The notes beneath the pieces were generated by a model that was not told the DNA's origin, searched no databases, and worked only from the letters and a program-made list of their open reading frames with translations. 22,500 nucleotides of DNA from NCBI GenBank assembly GCA_019918135.1, contig WBZZ01006426.1, forward strand, positions 87,501-110,000. The letters are read 5' to 3'. The DNA is from Paulinella micropora (Eukaryota > Cercozoa > Imbricatea > Euglyphida > Paulinellidae). This document shows positions 8,974-17,162 of this stretch, one piece after another. Each line of letters opens with the position of its first letter. The first letter of the stretch is position 1. A program made the position numbers and the translations under genes.

Positions 8974-9213
8974 GCACTCATACAAGTGTATCTTATACCA
9001 AGAACTATCGCCAGCACACATTAACGGCAGTGCCTCATCAAAACTACGACACATATTATTTCCGTTATTTATGAAAACACACTTAAACCCAGTATCTACC
9101 CCTTGTTTTATACAATAAGCACAACTCTCATTCTTTTTATCACTGACCCGTGAGTAAAAGTCGCAGGCAGTCCGCGACATAACCGAGCACACGAAGAGCA
9201 ATATTAACAACAT
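8962..9213 (-). CDS. Small secreted Cys-rich protein, PSI/plexin-like
   Basis: An 83-residue protein with an N-terminal hydrophobic segment (residues 1-12, MLLILLFVCSVM), probably a signal peptide. Seven further cysteines follow at 17, 31, 34, 45, 55, 66 and 80. The order C-x13-C-x2-C-x10-C-x9-C loosely resembles a PSI (plexin-semaphorin-integrin) disulphide domain. A secreted or surface-exposed disulphide protein encoded by a virus of this size suggests interaction with the host cell surface or membrane system (inference). It is the most downstream of three consecutive minus-strand small genes between 8962 and 9714. Its 3' end overlaps the membrane-protein gene by 12 bases. Confidence 0.65.
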   Translation of the reverse strand: MLLILLFVCSVMSRTACDFYSRVSDKKNESCAYCIKQGVDTGFKCVFINNGNNMCRSFDEALPLMCAGDSSWYKIHLYECSLL

Positions 9214-9232
9214 ATATTATAATATTCATAAT

Positions 9233-9496
9233 TTACCAAAGTAAGTGATATGCCCAATATGCGGGTTGGTTTTTGTTTAAATATGCTGGCTTTCCATCCT
9301 TTGTTTTAATTGCTTGATGTCTGGCACGATAACTTTCTCGTCTGTCTTCGTCTTGATGTTTGGTATAATCTGAATAACCAGATGCACCAAAGTTGATGCG
9401 ACGGCCGTTATAGACGACATAATACTTTTTTCCTTTCACTTTACTCTCGCCGAAGTCTGTCGCACCCAATGACAAGGCTTTCTCTCGTAGCCCCAT
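9233..9496 (-). CDS. Conserved small viral protein, unknown function
   Basis: An 87-residue basic protein with a compact pattern: KKYYVVYNGRRINFGASGYSD near residues 23-43, then YTKHQDEDRRESYRARH, then DGKPAYLNKNQPAYWAYHLLW. I recognise this as a small family found in giant algal viruses and PLVs (possibly the Pfam family DUF5754, from memory). The repeated aromatic and Arg/Lys residues suggest nucleic-acid binding or a small virion component, but no function is established that I know of. Its ATG overlaps the stop of the upstream minus-strand gene by one base (TAATG), so the two are probably expressed together. Confidence 0.8.
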   Translation of the reverse strand: MGLREKALSLGATDFGESKVKGKKYYVVYNGRRINFGASGYSDYTKHQDEDRRESYRARHQAIKTKDGKPAYLNKNQPAYWAYHLLW

Positions 9497-9714
9497 TATA
9501 TATTATCTTTCTCTTTAATTATATTATTGTAAATCGTCTCTCGTTGCTTATCCGTCAGTGGCAGGCGGTAAAGTATATTTTCAGGTTTTCTAAAAACGGC
9601 AGGGTTTTTATTCACCAAGTTCTGAGTGATGCGGATTTGGTCAATTTCCTTCCCTAGCCTTTCCAACTCTTCAAGTTGTTGCTCGTCCTTGCTTTTTTCC
9701 TTTTTATTTTCCAT
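9496..9714 (-). CDS. Small charged hypothetical protein
   Basis: A 72-residue, highly charged protein: an N-terminal Lys/Glu/Gln coiled-coil-like helix (residues 1-35), then RITQNLVNKNPAVFRKPENI, then LPLTDKQRETIYNNIIKEKD. No signal peptide, membrane segment or known domain is visible. It precedes and overlaps the next minus-strand gene through TAATG, and shares a 28-base divergent promoter with the large phospholipase-like protein gene. Its reading frame lies antisense to a non-coding 5' extension of that gene, so the downstream gene must start at 9743. Confidence 0.65.
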   Translation of the reverse strand: MENKKEKSKDEQQLEELERLGKEIDQIRITQNLVNKNPAVFRKPENILYRLPLTDKQRETIYNNIIKEKDNI

Positions 9715-9742
9715 CCTATATTATATTATACTGCGGATAAAA
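9715..9742. promoter_or_regulatory. Divergent promoter region
   Basis: Only 28 bases lie between the minus-strand start at 9714 and the plus-strand ATG at 9743. They contain TATATTATATTATA, a symmetric TATA-like element that could serve both directions. Confidence 0.45.
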
Positions 9743-12700
9743 ATGTCTAAGCAGAAAAAAATAGCCGATGTTAATCCGTATGAAGTGTATAAAGAAGAAG
9801 AATGGCACATTCCGGGCTACAATTTCAACGGCCGAGGGACGAATATGAGAGATCGCTTCGCATTAAGTTATAATGGTAGAATGGGCACTAAATCGTTTCA
9901 TTTACCAGTGAATAGAATTGATTATGAAGCAGTTAGACATGATCTTATGTATATGTCATCAGATGAGGTAGTCAGACATCAAGCGGATTTGATGTACGTA
10001 GTAAATGTAGATAAAGCAAGAAACAATCATAATGCTCCTCACGCAATATTGAGTGAAATGGTTATATATAGTCAGACTATGGCAAAATTTATGTTTGAAA
10101 TGCTTAAGTTAAATAAGATTGTTCGGCAGCCTTTAAACAAAGACCACTCGTTGATGAAAGAAATAGCATTAATGATGCGTGAATGGAAAACATCCACAGC
10201 AGTTCTTAAATATATGGTCGCAAAACTTCCATCTGTTTTTGGTGGAATAAAGACAAAATTCAATAGCGGTGATATAAGTAAAAAACATATGAATCGCGTG
10301 TGGAGAGAACTTAAAGCAACCGCGGGATGGGGGGTTGCTACTTTTCTCATGCAAGGGAAACGTGCTTTCACGGCGCCTTTTGAAATGGCATATACCATGT
10401 ATGACGATACGGAAAAATACAAAGAAGTTAAAACAAGGGTTGATGCGATCATGGTTAAGTATGATAAATATTTAGCAGATGTTGGGGGTTTTGACGATAA
10501 AGGTGATTTCGTCATTAAAGCAAATATTAATAAACAAAAGGCTGAGATAAATTACAAAGATTTCTTTGAAGATTGGTATGAATATGCCACTAAAGTAAGT
10601 TCTACATATTATCCGAAATCGATAAAAAATGAAGACTTGTCAAAAGCCTCTAATATTGAAGTTGAACGCGAAAATAACGAATTAATACAAGTATCCAACG
10701 AAAAAGACACCCCCCTCCAAATTGATAATATTCTCAAAAATATAACAAATTCTTACTCCGCGAGTGAAAAGTTAATCGCAAACCCTACACAACTTCAAAC
10801 CTTATCACCACCGCCCAAATCAATACCATCACCTGCCTTACCTAAACCAATACCATCGCCCAGTTTAACCACATCCACATCCACATCCGCATCCGCATCC
10901 GCATCCGCATCGTCTAGTTCGCTTAAGTCATTACCATCGCCCAGTTTAACCATATCGTCTAGTCCATCGGAAACAATAAAAAACGAAAATAATAATAATA
11001 ATATTAATATAACATCGGAAAAAATGACTACACCAGCCGAAACTAAATATGACCTGCGAGCGCGGAAACATATGATAGGTGCTATCGACTCGTTAATCGG
11101 AGATTTTGATGAACAAACTTCTCAGAAAATAAAAGAGCAATACATTACCGCCATTAATGCTGCCACTACCAAATCAAAAATCAATCCTGATACGTGGAAG
11201 GGAAAAAGTATCAAGGAAATTGAATCACATGCGACCAGAAACACTGGAATAAAAATGCCACAACTAAATACTCTACGAGACACATTACTCAACGGAATTA
11301 AAACTGAACACGAAAACAAACTGACAAAAGAACAAAGAACGCAATTTAAAGAGTATCTCGTTGCACAAAAGATTTCATCAATTGCTGATCCAAAAGAGAG
11401 AAAACTAGTGAGAAAGTCCGTCACAGAATTAAAAGCAGAGTATGATAGATACAAAGCCGAAATAAAAGACGAAAAAGAAATCGGCAAAGTTAAAGAATTA
11501 TACAAGGTAAAAGCCTATACAGCCAATAATATGAAAGAAGGGGAAACTTTATTTGAAGAAATGAAAAAGACCGCATTGCCATCAGTGCAAAGAATAGAAA
11601 TGCCACCGCTTCCTACAGAGTCAATTCTTACACCAAAAGGAAGAAATTCAGTCATAAACGAAATATCCTCGGTATATGTAGAAATTAACCGAGCGATTAA
11701 AGAGAATAAAAGCAAACTTCCACCTGAAATTATTGATAAATTTCATGCAGCATATCGCGAACATCTCGCTAACGTGAAAAATTCTAATGACGAAAATCAA
11801 ATACTGGCTAGCAATGCGCAATTCCAGAGTGCTATGGACGATATTAATTATTATTCAAGATATCCCCAGTTATACAAATCCAATAGACAGATACCAGCAC
11901 CGCCCGCAGATGATAGTGAAGTCGCACCACCCGCAGATGATAGTGAAGCATTCGCTGCTGATAGTAAAGGACTTGTGCCCGCACCCATTCCACCCGCGGA
12001 TGTGAAAGCCCCCGAGAATGATGTAGTCCAAGCGGGAGTGTATAAGAGTGGTACTAAGGCGGGATTGCCGTTTTACGAGAAAAAAGCCATAGTTGATGAT
12101 GCTACACTGAAAGAGTACAAAGAAAATCCAGACCCCGACCCTTCTACAACACCCAATCAGGCACTAGTGGATTCCATGCGATCCATTGATGATTTTGTTG
12201 ATAAACTCATGGGGAAATCGCCCGCAGAACAAAAGAAGGAACTCTCAAATCTGTTTCGCTTCATTACACCATCCGATCAGAATGGGGGTATCGGCACTAA
12301 TAAAACCAACACACTGCTGAAAGGAAACAAAGAACGGCAGGATCGCGTGCTAGATGCGCCGATGTATGAACTTTACGATAATACTCAATTCAGCAACACT
12401 AACAACAACATGATTATGAACCGCTATAACAGGGCGGTTATGATTAAACGAGCCTCTGACAAAGTCCGCATGCCATCTGTTAGATCTCGGCTGGTTAAAA
12501 ACTTCAAAGCGGAAATCCCACCGCAGATACAAACAAGGGCGGAGAAGAAAGATTTTAAACCGCTAATCAACCCCCCGTCTGACTATTCTTTTGGAAGCCC
12601 ATACTCTCCATTCTTTCACAATTATGCCCATCCTCCTATGCCGTGGGGTGTTGAATACGATAATTACAGACATAATCAAAACTATTTTATTAATGCTTAA
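9743..12700 (+). CDS. Large minor virion protein with parvovirus-like phospholipase A2 domain
   Basis: A 985-residue protein, taken from the ATG at 9743 (MSKQKKIADV). An upstream in-frame ATG at 9626 would run through the opposite-strand gene. Residues 22-70 match the phospholipase A2 fold of parvovirus capsid N-termini: IPGYNFNGRGT (calcium loop, 23-33) and LPVNRIDYEAVRHDLMY (54-70) with the catalytic pair H66-D67. In parvoviruses this domain opens the endosomal membrane during entry. PLA2-like domains are also known from some other mid-size DNA viruses. The rest is helical. A Ser/Pro/Ala low-complexity hinge lies at about 350-420, a helical region at 430-700, an APPADDSE repeat near 715-740, and an aromatic C-terminus (YSFGSPYSPFFHNY). 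It starts the morphogenesis block, nine bases before the packaging ATPase. A virion location is inference. Confidence 0.82.
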   Translation: MSKQKKIADVNPYEVYKEEEWHIPGYNFNGRGTNMRDRFALSYNGRMGTKSFHLPVNRIDYEAVRHDLMYMSSDEVVRHQADLMYVVNVDKARNNHNAPHAILSEMVIYSQTMAKFMFEMLKLNKIVRQPLNKDHSLMKEIALMMREWKTSTAVLKYMVAKLPSVFGGIKTKFNSGDISKKHMNRVWRELKATAGWGVATFLMQGKRAFTAPFEMAYTMYDDTEKYKEVKTRVDAIMVKYDKYLADVGGFDDKGDFVIKANINKQKAEINYKDFFEDWYEYATKVSSTYYPKSIKNEDLSKASNIEVERENNELIQVSNEKDTPLQIDNILKNITNSYSASEKLIANPTQLQTLSPPPKSIPSPALPKPIPSPSLTTSTSTSASASASASSSSLKSLPSPSLTISSSPSETIKNENNNNNINITSEKMTTPAETKYDLRARKHMIGAIDSLIGDFDEQTSQKIKEQYITAINAATTKSKINPDTWKGKSIKEIESHATRNTGIKMPQLNTLRDTLLNGIKTEHENKLTKEQRTQFKEYLVAQKISSIADPKERKLVRKSVTELKAEYDRYKAEIKDEKEIGKVKELYKVKAYTANNMKEGETLFEEMKKTALPSVQRIEMPPLPTESILTPKGRNSVINEISSVYVEINRAIKENKSKLPPEIIDKFHAAYREHLANVKNSNDENQILASNAQFQSAMDDINYYSRYPQLYKSNRQIPAPPADDSEVAPPADDSEAFAADSKGLVPAPIPPADVKAPENDVVQAGVYKSGTKAGLPFYEKKAIVDDATLKEYKENPDPDPSTTPNQALVDSMRSIDDFVDKLMGKSPAEQKKELSNLFRFITPSDQNGGIGTNKTNTLLKGNKERQDRVLDAPMYELYDNTQFSNTNNNMIMNRYNRAVMIKRASDKVRMPSVRSRLVKNFKAEIPPQIQTRAEKKDFKPLINPPSDYSFGSPYSPFFHNYAHPPMPWGVEYDNYRHNQNYFINA

Positions 12701-12709
12701 ATATAACAA

Positions 12710-13579
12710 ATGAAGCGCGGACTTAGACCAAATAGATTACCAAGAAAAACACTTTTGCGAACGGCACTAGAAGGAAGCAAAATTGAACAATTACACGAAC
12801 ATGAGTTTCAAGTGAGCCGACCGATTATAACGGAATTACCAAAAAAAGAACAAAAATTTAAGAAGGGCTTACAAATTGAAGCAATTGAATCTGAACGCGA
12901 TAGCGTCAAAGAGAAGCCGATACAAAAGGGCAATATCCTCCCCGGAATGGGGCTGTTTATTATATGCGGTGCGACTGGAAGTGGAAAATCAGTTATGGTT
13001 GCTAATGTGTTGGGTAATAAGCACATGCTTAAGGGTTGGTGGGACGAAATTTATATGTTTTGTTTATCTCCTTCTAAGATGCTTACGGACATTTTGAAAC
13101 TGAAGGACGACCACATTATACGAGAAGATAGGCCAGAACTATTACGAAAAATCTTGGACGAACAAAAAAACAAAATAGAGGCGAAGGGATATGAAAAAGC
13201 ACCAAAGATATTAATAATATGTGATGATGTTGCTCAATCTCGTAAATTTCTTAAACACGAAGTTTTACAAGAAATAGCCTTTGCCTCCACACACGCGAAG
13301 GTATCCGTTTGGATTACTACTCAATCATACATGCAAATCCCGCGGAATGTGCGAATTAACGCTCATTATATTGCTATATTTTCAGGTGTGAAGCGATCAG
13401 AGATTGAACGAATAAAGACGGAACACGAGAGCCAGTATTTAAGCGATAAGGAAATGGATATGTTGATTAGACATGCGACAGCAGACCCTTATTCATTTTT
13501 ATTTATTAATAATAGGGTTGCCGATAAACGCCAAGTATTTAGAAAAAATTTTGATACTATTTTACACTTAAAAAAATAA
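12710..13579 (+). CDS. Genome-packaging ATPase (FtsK/HerA, A32-like)
   Basis: A 289-residue ATPase that should drive viral DNA into preformed capsids. Walker A is GATGSGKS at 87-94, and Walker B is ILIICDDV at 167-174 (D172, D173). The polar strand WITTQSY at 201-207 (Q205) corresponds to the third motif of FtsK/HerA packaging ATPases. The N-terminal 70 residues are basic and probably contact DNA or the capsid portal vertex. Length and motif spacing fit the A32-like packaging ATPases of virophages, PLVs and giant viruses. It follows the large virion protein by nine bases and precedes the capsid genes, the standard morphogenesis neighbourhood. Confidence 0.95.
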   Translation: MKRGLRPNRLPRKTLLRTALEGSKIEQLHEHEFQVSRPIITELPKKEQKFKKGLQIEAIESERDSVKEKPIQKGNILPGMGLFIICGATGSGKSVMVANVLGNKHMLKGWWDEIYMFCLSPSKMLTDILKLKDDHIIREDRPELLRKILDEQKNKIEAKGYEKAPKILIICDDVAQSRKFLKHEVLQEIAFASTHAKVSVWITTQSYMQIPRNVRINAHYIAIFSGVKRSEIERIKTEHESQYLSDKEMDMLIRHATADPYSFLFINNRVADKRQVFRKNFDTILHLKK

Positions 13580-13631
13580 ACAAAAAAACAAAGTTGATTA
13601 AAATTAAATTAACTTATACATATATATAGCA

Positions 13632-14108
13632 ATGAGCAAGTTATTTACCACACCATACTTACAGGCGATATCTATCTACCGCCAGCAGAATGGCATTCAA
13701 GGAATGTTTTGTCCAAAGAAGGGCTCACCAGAATATACATCCGTAATTCAAATCAGCGATAAGATTAAATCTGGAGAAATTCCCGCGCAACTTAAACCAA
13801 GAGCGCCACGAAAAAAGAAAATACAAGCCCCAGCCGATGTCTCACCGATGGCGGCCTCATCTAAATCTACCGACCTTTCGTTAAACAGAAAAACACCCGA
13901 TTTACAGCCAAATCCAGTATCAAATACGGCACCGCCCCCAAATGCTTTACCCATAGAAACAACGCCCACCGCTCCACCAGTGGAAACGCAATCAGAAGGA
14001 CTAACAGACGCGGAGTTTGAAGAACTTGATAGGCTAACATTCAATTCTCAAACTTGCCGAGACCTTATTCATTTAATTAATTTTATGAAGAAGAACAAAA
14101 TTAGATAA
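13632..14108 (+). CDS. Hypothetical protein with proline-rich middle
   Basis: A 158-residue protein. Residues 1-50 form a compact basic domain (YRQQNGIQGMFCPKKGSPEY, then VIQISDKIKSGEIPAQL), similar in pattern to a short motif around KKGTPEY in giant-virus proteins whose function I do not know. A basic patch PRAPRKKKIQ (57-66) follows, then a Pro/Ala/Thr-rich linker to about 120, and a helical acidic C-terminus (AEFEELDRLTFNSQTCRDLI). It lies between the packaging ATPase and the capsid genes with CATATATATAGCA directly before the ATG, so it is probably a late minor core or capsid protein (inference). Confidence 0.75.
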   Translation: MSKLFTTPYLQAISIYRQQNGIQGMFCPKKGSPEYTSVIQISDKIKSGEIPAQLKPRAPRKKKIQAPADVSPMAASSKSTDLSLNRKTPDLQPNPVSNTAPPPNALPIETTPTAPPVETQSEGLTDAEFEELDRLTFNSQTCRDLIHLINFMKKNKIR

Positions 14109-14143
14109 TTAACAATATATTTTATATACATAGAATATATGAG

Positions 14144-14548
14144 ATGATTAAAAACACGCGTGCCTCCAATAAATTGTCCAACGAGTTTATTAACAAACTC
14201 AATGAAGCGAACAGGCCAGTAAGCGATGGTATGATGCTAAATCATTTTGAATTATGGTCTGACAAAGGCGCTCCTCTCGTAAATCAAAACCTTACGGAAT
14301 ATTCAAATTTGTATCCAATTTCAACGTATAATTTACAAAATATGTTGCCCGATATTAGCGATAAAGGAACGTCGGATGTTGTTGATTTAGATACTGCCGT
14401 GTCTAGTTTGAAATTCTTACAAAAAGCCGTGAAGAATGCTACATCTAGAGAGTATCAACTTGATAGCAGAGAAAAGAGTGATAGTGCTTTGACATCAATA
14501 CAAGGGGATGTAAGAAAAATAAAAAATGTGTTTTTGCCCGACGAATAA
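14144..14548 (+). CDS. Hypothetical protein in capsid operon
   Basis: A 134-residue helical, polar protein with no signal or membrane segment. It contains LNHFELWSDKGAPLVNQNLTEY (about 32-53), a Tyr/Pro segment, then an amphipathic helix AVSSLKFLQKAVKNA and a charged tail ending NVFLPDE. I do not recognise a family. It stands 60 bases ahead of the major capsid gene on the same strand, and short proteins here are often capsid cement or scaffold proteins; that is context-based inference only. Confidence 0.7.
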   Translation: MIKNTRASNKLSNEFINKLNEANRPVSDGMMLNHFELWSDKGAPLVNQNLTEYSNLYPISTYNLQNMLPDISDKGTSDVVDLDTAVSSLKFLQKAVKNATSREYQLDSREKSDSALTSIQGDVRKIKNVFLPDE

Positions 14549-14608
14549 ATTGATTAATTTTTAGAATAATTATTTTTTTTCAATAATATAAGCGAGCGCA
14601 TTTCCACC

Positions 14609-16033
14609 ATGAGTGAAACAAAAGACATGAAGAACACGGAGGAGTTGATGTCCCTCAACAACCTCAAGTATGAGTTGCCAGCAAATCTGGCGCTCACTGA
14701 GCAGGGGAGCATCTTTAAGAAGAACTTCTCCGATCAGCAGACTTATGCCAGTTCGTCTGGGACTGAAATGATTTTTACACTACAGGCAAGCACTGATTTT
14801 GTTTATGGAAAGAATTGCTATTTGTCGTTTGACATTAAAGCAGATGGTGCTGATACTAAAGCACACAATAATTGTGCCATTGGTTTTCAGAACACTCCCG
14901 CGACTGCTATTTTTGAAAGATTTTTGTTGGAAAGTAAGGATGGTAGCGAACTTGAACGAATTGAAGATTTGAACAAGATGGTGCGAAATATTCTCCCGTG
15001 GCACTATCCTTTTGATTATCGTCGGCAGGCACAGATGGGGGGACAGAGAGAAAATGTTGAAATTAATCAGACAGGTGATATTGCATCGGCTTCCGTGACA
15101 GATTTTGCACTCAATACTATTACTGCATGTGCTACTGGCCAATTTTTGAGAGTTTGTATTCCTCTTCATTACTTTTCGGGAGTGTTTAATGAAGAAACTC
15201 TCATTCCTCCCTCTTTGATTAGTGGTATGAGACTTCGTTTGACATTTGCTCCGCCACAGGAAGCATTAACGATTATCGGAAGTAGTAATGGTCAGGTTCC
15301 AGAAGATTTTACCGCGGCTGCTCTCACTTTCACCGTATCAAACCCAGTTGTAATGTTGGAAACCTTCTCTCTTGCTCCCGCTGTGCAGAGAAATATTCTT
15401 GAACAGATGGGAAGCAAGGAAGGCCTTCCATACACTTATGAAACATATTACAACCAGAAGGCGAATCCGGGGACAACCGCTGAATTTAATCTTCAAGTGA
15501 ATAAGGCCGTTGCTCGTGCTCAGTGCTTGTATGTTGTAACTCAAAATGTGCTCCCCGATAGTGCTGAAATTGATAACTTGGGAACTACTCAAATGCCTTA
15601 TAGGCAGTATCAGTGCCGTATTGGCGATTGGTATGCCCCGCAACAGAAGATGGATATTGGAGGAAGTACCGATGATCTTGCCTCAGTTCAACGAGGGTGT
15701 GCCGAATTGTATATTAACAATCTCCAAGCGACTATGGGCATTCGTGATGCTTACATGTCTTCGTCTGTTTCTCTTGAAAACTTTCGCAAGTGGTATTCTC
15801 TTTCAGGCAAAACAGGGCTTACATCCAACTCAGGATTTGCAACCATTATCCAAACTCTTAACCAATCGCCACACATTGGTGCATCTGGTCTTGCAGTTAA
15901 TAACTCGCGAACTGCGGAAGTTACTCTTCGTTATGCTGATAATTACAAGACCGTAAATAAAGCCATCACCGCTTGGTTGAAGTACGTCAAAGTTGCTTCT
16001 ATCTATCCCAGTAGATGCGTGGTCAAACAATAA
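14609..16033 (+). CDS. Major capsid protein, double jelly-roll
   Basis: A 474-residue protein forming the main capsid shell. It starts KYELPANLALTEQGSIFKKNF, then alternates strands and loops as expected for two successive eight-stranded jelly rolls. Segments typical of PLV/virophage capsid proteins include FERFLLESKDGSELERIEDLN, an NILPWHYPFDYR region, and the second barrel containing GMRLRLTFAPPQEAL and NPVVMLETFSLAP. Length (474) and position before a penton gene fit the family. The first 130 bases are markedly richer in G and C than neighbouring genes, consistent with selection for strong expression. The start follows TTTCCACC rather than the usual TATA stretch. Confidence 0.93.
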   Translation: MSETKDMKNTEELMSLNNLKYELPANLALTEQGSIFKKNFSDQQTYASSSGTEMIFTLQASTDFVYGKNCYLSFDIKADGADTKAHNNCAIGFQNTPATAIFERFLLESKDGSELERIEDLNKMVRNILPWHYPFDYRRQAQMGGQRENVEINQTGDIASASVTDFALNTITACATGQFLRVCIPLHYFSGVFNEETLIPPSLISGMRLRLTFAPPQEALTIIGSSNGQVPEDFTAAALTFTVSNPVVMLETFSLAPAVQRNILEQMGSKEGLPYTYETYYNQKANPGTTAEFNLQVNKAVARAQCLYVVTQNVLPDSAEIDNLGTTQMPYRQYQCRIGDWYAPQQKMDIGGSTDDLASVQRGCAELYINNLQATMGIRDAYMSSSVSLENFRKWYSLSGKTGLTSNSGFATIIQTLNQSPHIGASGLAVNNSRTAEVTLRYADNYKTVNKAITAWLKYVKVASIYPSRCVVKQ

Positions 16034-16070
16034 AAAAAAATTAAAAATTAAAATATATTATAATATAGCA

Positions 16071-16868
16071 ATGTCTTTTACTATCTCCAATCTTGAAGAC
16101 GAAAAGCGCACCCGCAAAAATTTCCTCCTTCGTGTCTCCTCAAGCGATAAAACAGAATCCAAATCCGCTTCTACTCACAATGGCCGTTTCGTCGTTGATT
16201 TACCAGCAACTGGTCGTAATATTGATATAATCAGTGCTTATGTCGTTAAAAGTATCTCTATCCCAAATATTTTCCCAAACATACCGAGTTATGCCAACAC
16301 TCTCACATTGATTAAAACAACTGGATCGGCTACAAAAACGGCAATCGTAACAGCAAATCAATACACCATTGATACATTTATTACCGCTCTTCAAACTGCG
16401 ATTAATTCAGCAATTACCCCTAACTCCGTAGTTATAACTTTGAACTCCGTTAATAAATTGAATTTTGCTTTCACTGGTGATACGTATGCTTTTGATTACG
16501 ATAACAGCACGATTAGCGATAAGATAGGACTAACTGCTGATATCTCGGCGGCGGCGAGTAGCACGATGCAATCTATAGTCAATCTAATCGGTGAAACGGC
16601 CGTTTATGTCCATAGCCGTGCTTTAAATCAGTCTGGTTTAGTTGAAGCAAATGGTAATTTCTCTGTCGTTGGTAAATGTAATTTAGATAAGCCGTATGGA
16701 GTCCAGTGCTATTTTGAGAGTTCTAATGATGTCGCCGATTATGTGCCATTTAATACAACAAAAAGTTTAAGGTCTATTGATATTGTCATTAGAAATGCGG
16801 GCGGTGAAGTTTTGGAGGTTCCTGTCAATTTTGAAGTTAGTATTCTCTTAAAGGTGTATCATGCTTAA
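16071..16868 (+). CDS. Penton (minor capsid) protein
   Basis: A 265-residue beta-rich protein, taken from the ATG at 16071 (MSFTISNLEDEKR). An in-frame ATG at 15993 would overlap the capsid gene and adds no domain. RKNFLLRVSSSDKTES and the following GRFVVDLPATGRNIDIISAYVV recall the first strands of single-jelly-roll penton proteins. The segment GETAVYVHSRALNQSG (about 180-195) matches the (V/I)Y(V/I)HS-x-x-L signature seen in PLV and virophage minor capsid proteins. It directly follows the major capsid gene (37 bases) with a TATAATATAGCA stretch at the start. Pentons cap the fivefold vertices and probably bind the fibre. Its C-terminus (VNFEVSILLKVYHA) is typical for the family. Confidence 0.88.
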   Translation: MSFTISNLEDEKRTRKNFLLRVSSSDKTESKSASTHNGRFVVDLPATGRNIDIISAYVVKSISIPNIFPNIPSYANTLTLIKTTGSATKTAIVTANQYTIDTFITALQTAINSAITPNSVVITLNSVNKLNFAFTGDTYAFDYDNSTISDKIGLTADISAAASSTMQSIVNLIGETAVYVHSRALNQSGLVEANGNFSVVGKCNLDKPYGVQCYFESSNDVADYVPFNTTKSLRSIDIVIRNAGGEVLEVPVNFEVSILLKVYHA

Positions 16869-16914
16869 TCCTATCGGTTTATTTACATTTGGACTATAAT
16901 TTTCCTTATTATAT

Positions 16915-17142
16915 ATGATATTTTTGGACAATATAGATAAATTGTTTAAGTTGATAACGGCTGTCAACGAGTGCCGTTTGAAACAAAAAAAAGATATAAT
17001 CCCGTGCGGGACTAATATGGATCAGTTTTATCGGTATTTAAGGAAATACCATGCACCAATTGTTGAGGAAATGACAAAAAAAACAAATATTAACAATCTA
17101 GCAGTAGAGATAGAAAAAAAGTTTGAAAGCCTGTATTTTTGA
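16915..17142 (+). CDS. Small hypothetical protein
   Basis: A 75-residue protein of mixed charge: a helix at 1-25 (DNIDKLFKLITAVNECRLK), C31 in IIPCGTNMDQFYRYLRKYH, and a helical C-terminus. Two cysteines (19, 31) are too few for a zinc site. No family is recognised. It is the last rightward gene of the capsid block, starts right after a TATATATG context, and ends 20 bases from the convergent spike gene. Confidence 0.6.
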   Translation: MIFLDNIDKLFKLITAVNECRLKQKKDIIPCGTNMDQFYRYLRKYHAPIVEEMTKKTNINNLAVEIEKKFESLYF

Positions 17143-17162
17143 AAGTGTGTATTTTTTTTTGT

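Noticed and set aside
9626..9742. N-terminal extension of the phospholipase-like gene from ATG 9626
   Set aside because: It runs antisense through the gene at 9496-9714, encodes a low-complexity Ser/Leu/Phe stretch, and the ATG at 9743 has a TATA-like stretch before it.
15993..16070. Upstream start for the penton gene
   Set aside because: These codons overlap the end of the capsid gene; the ATG at 16071 has the usual TATAG-like context and gives the normal penton start.
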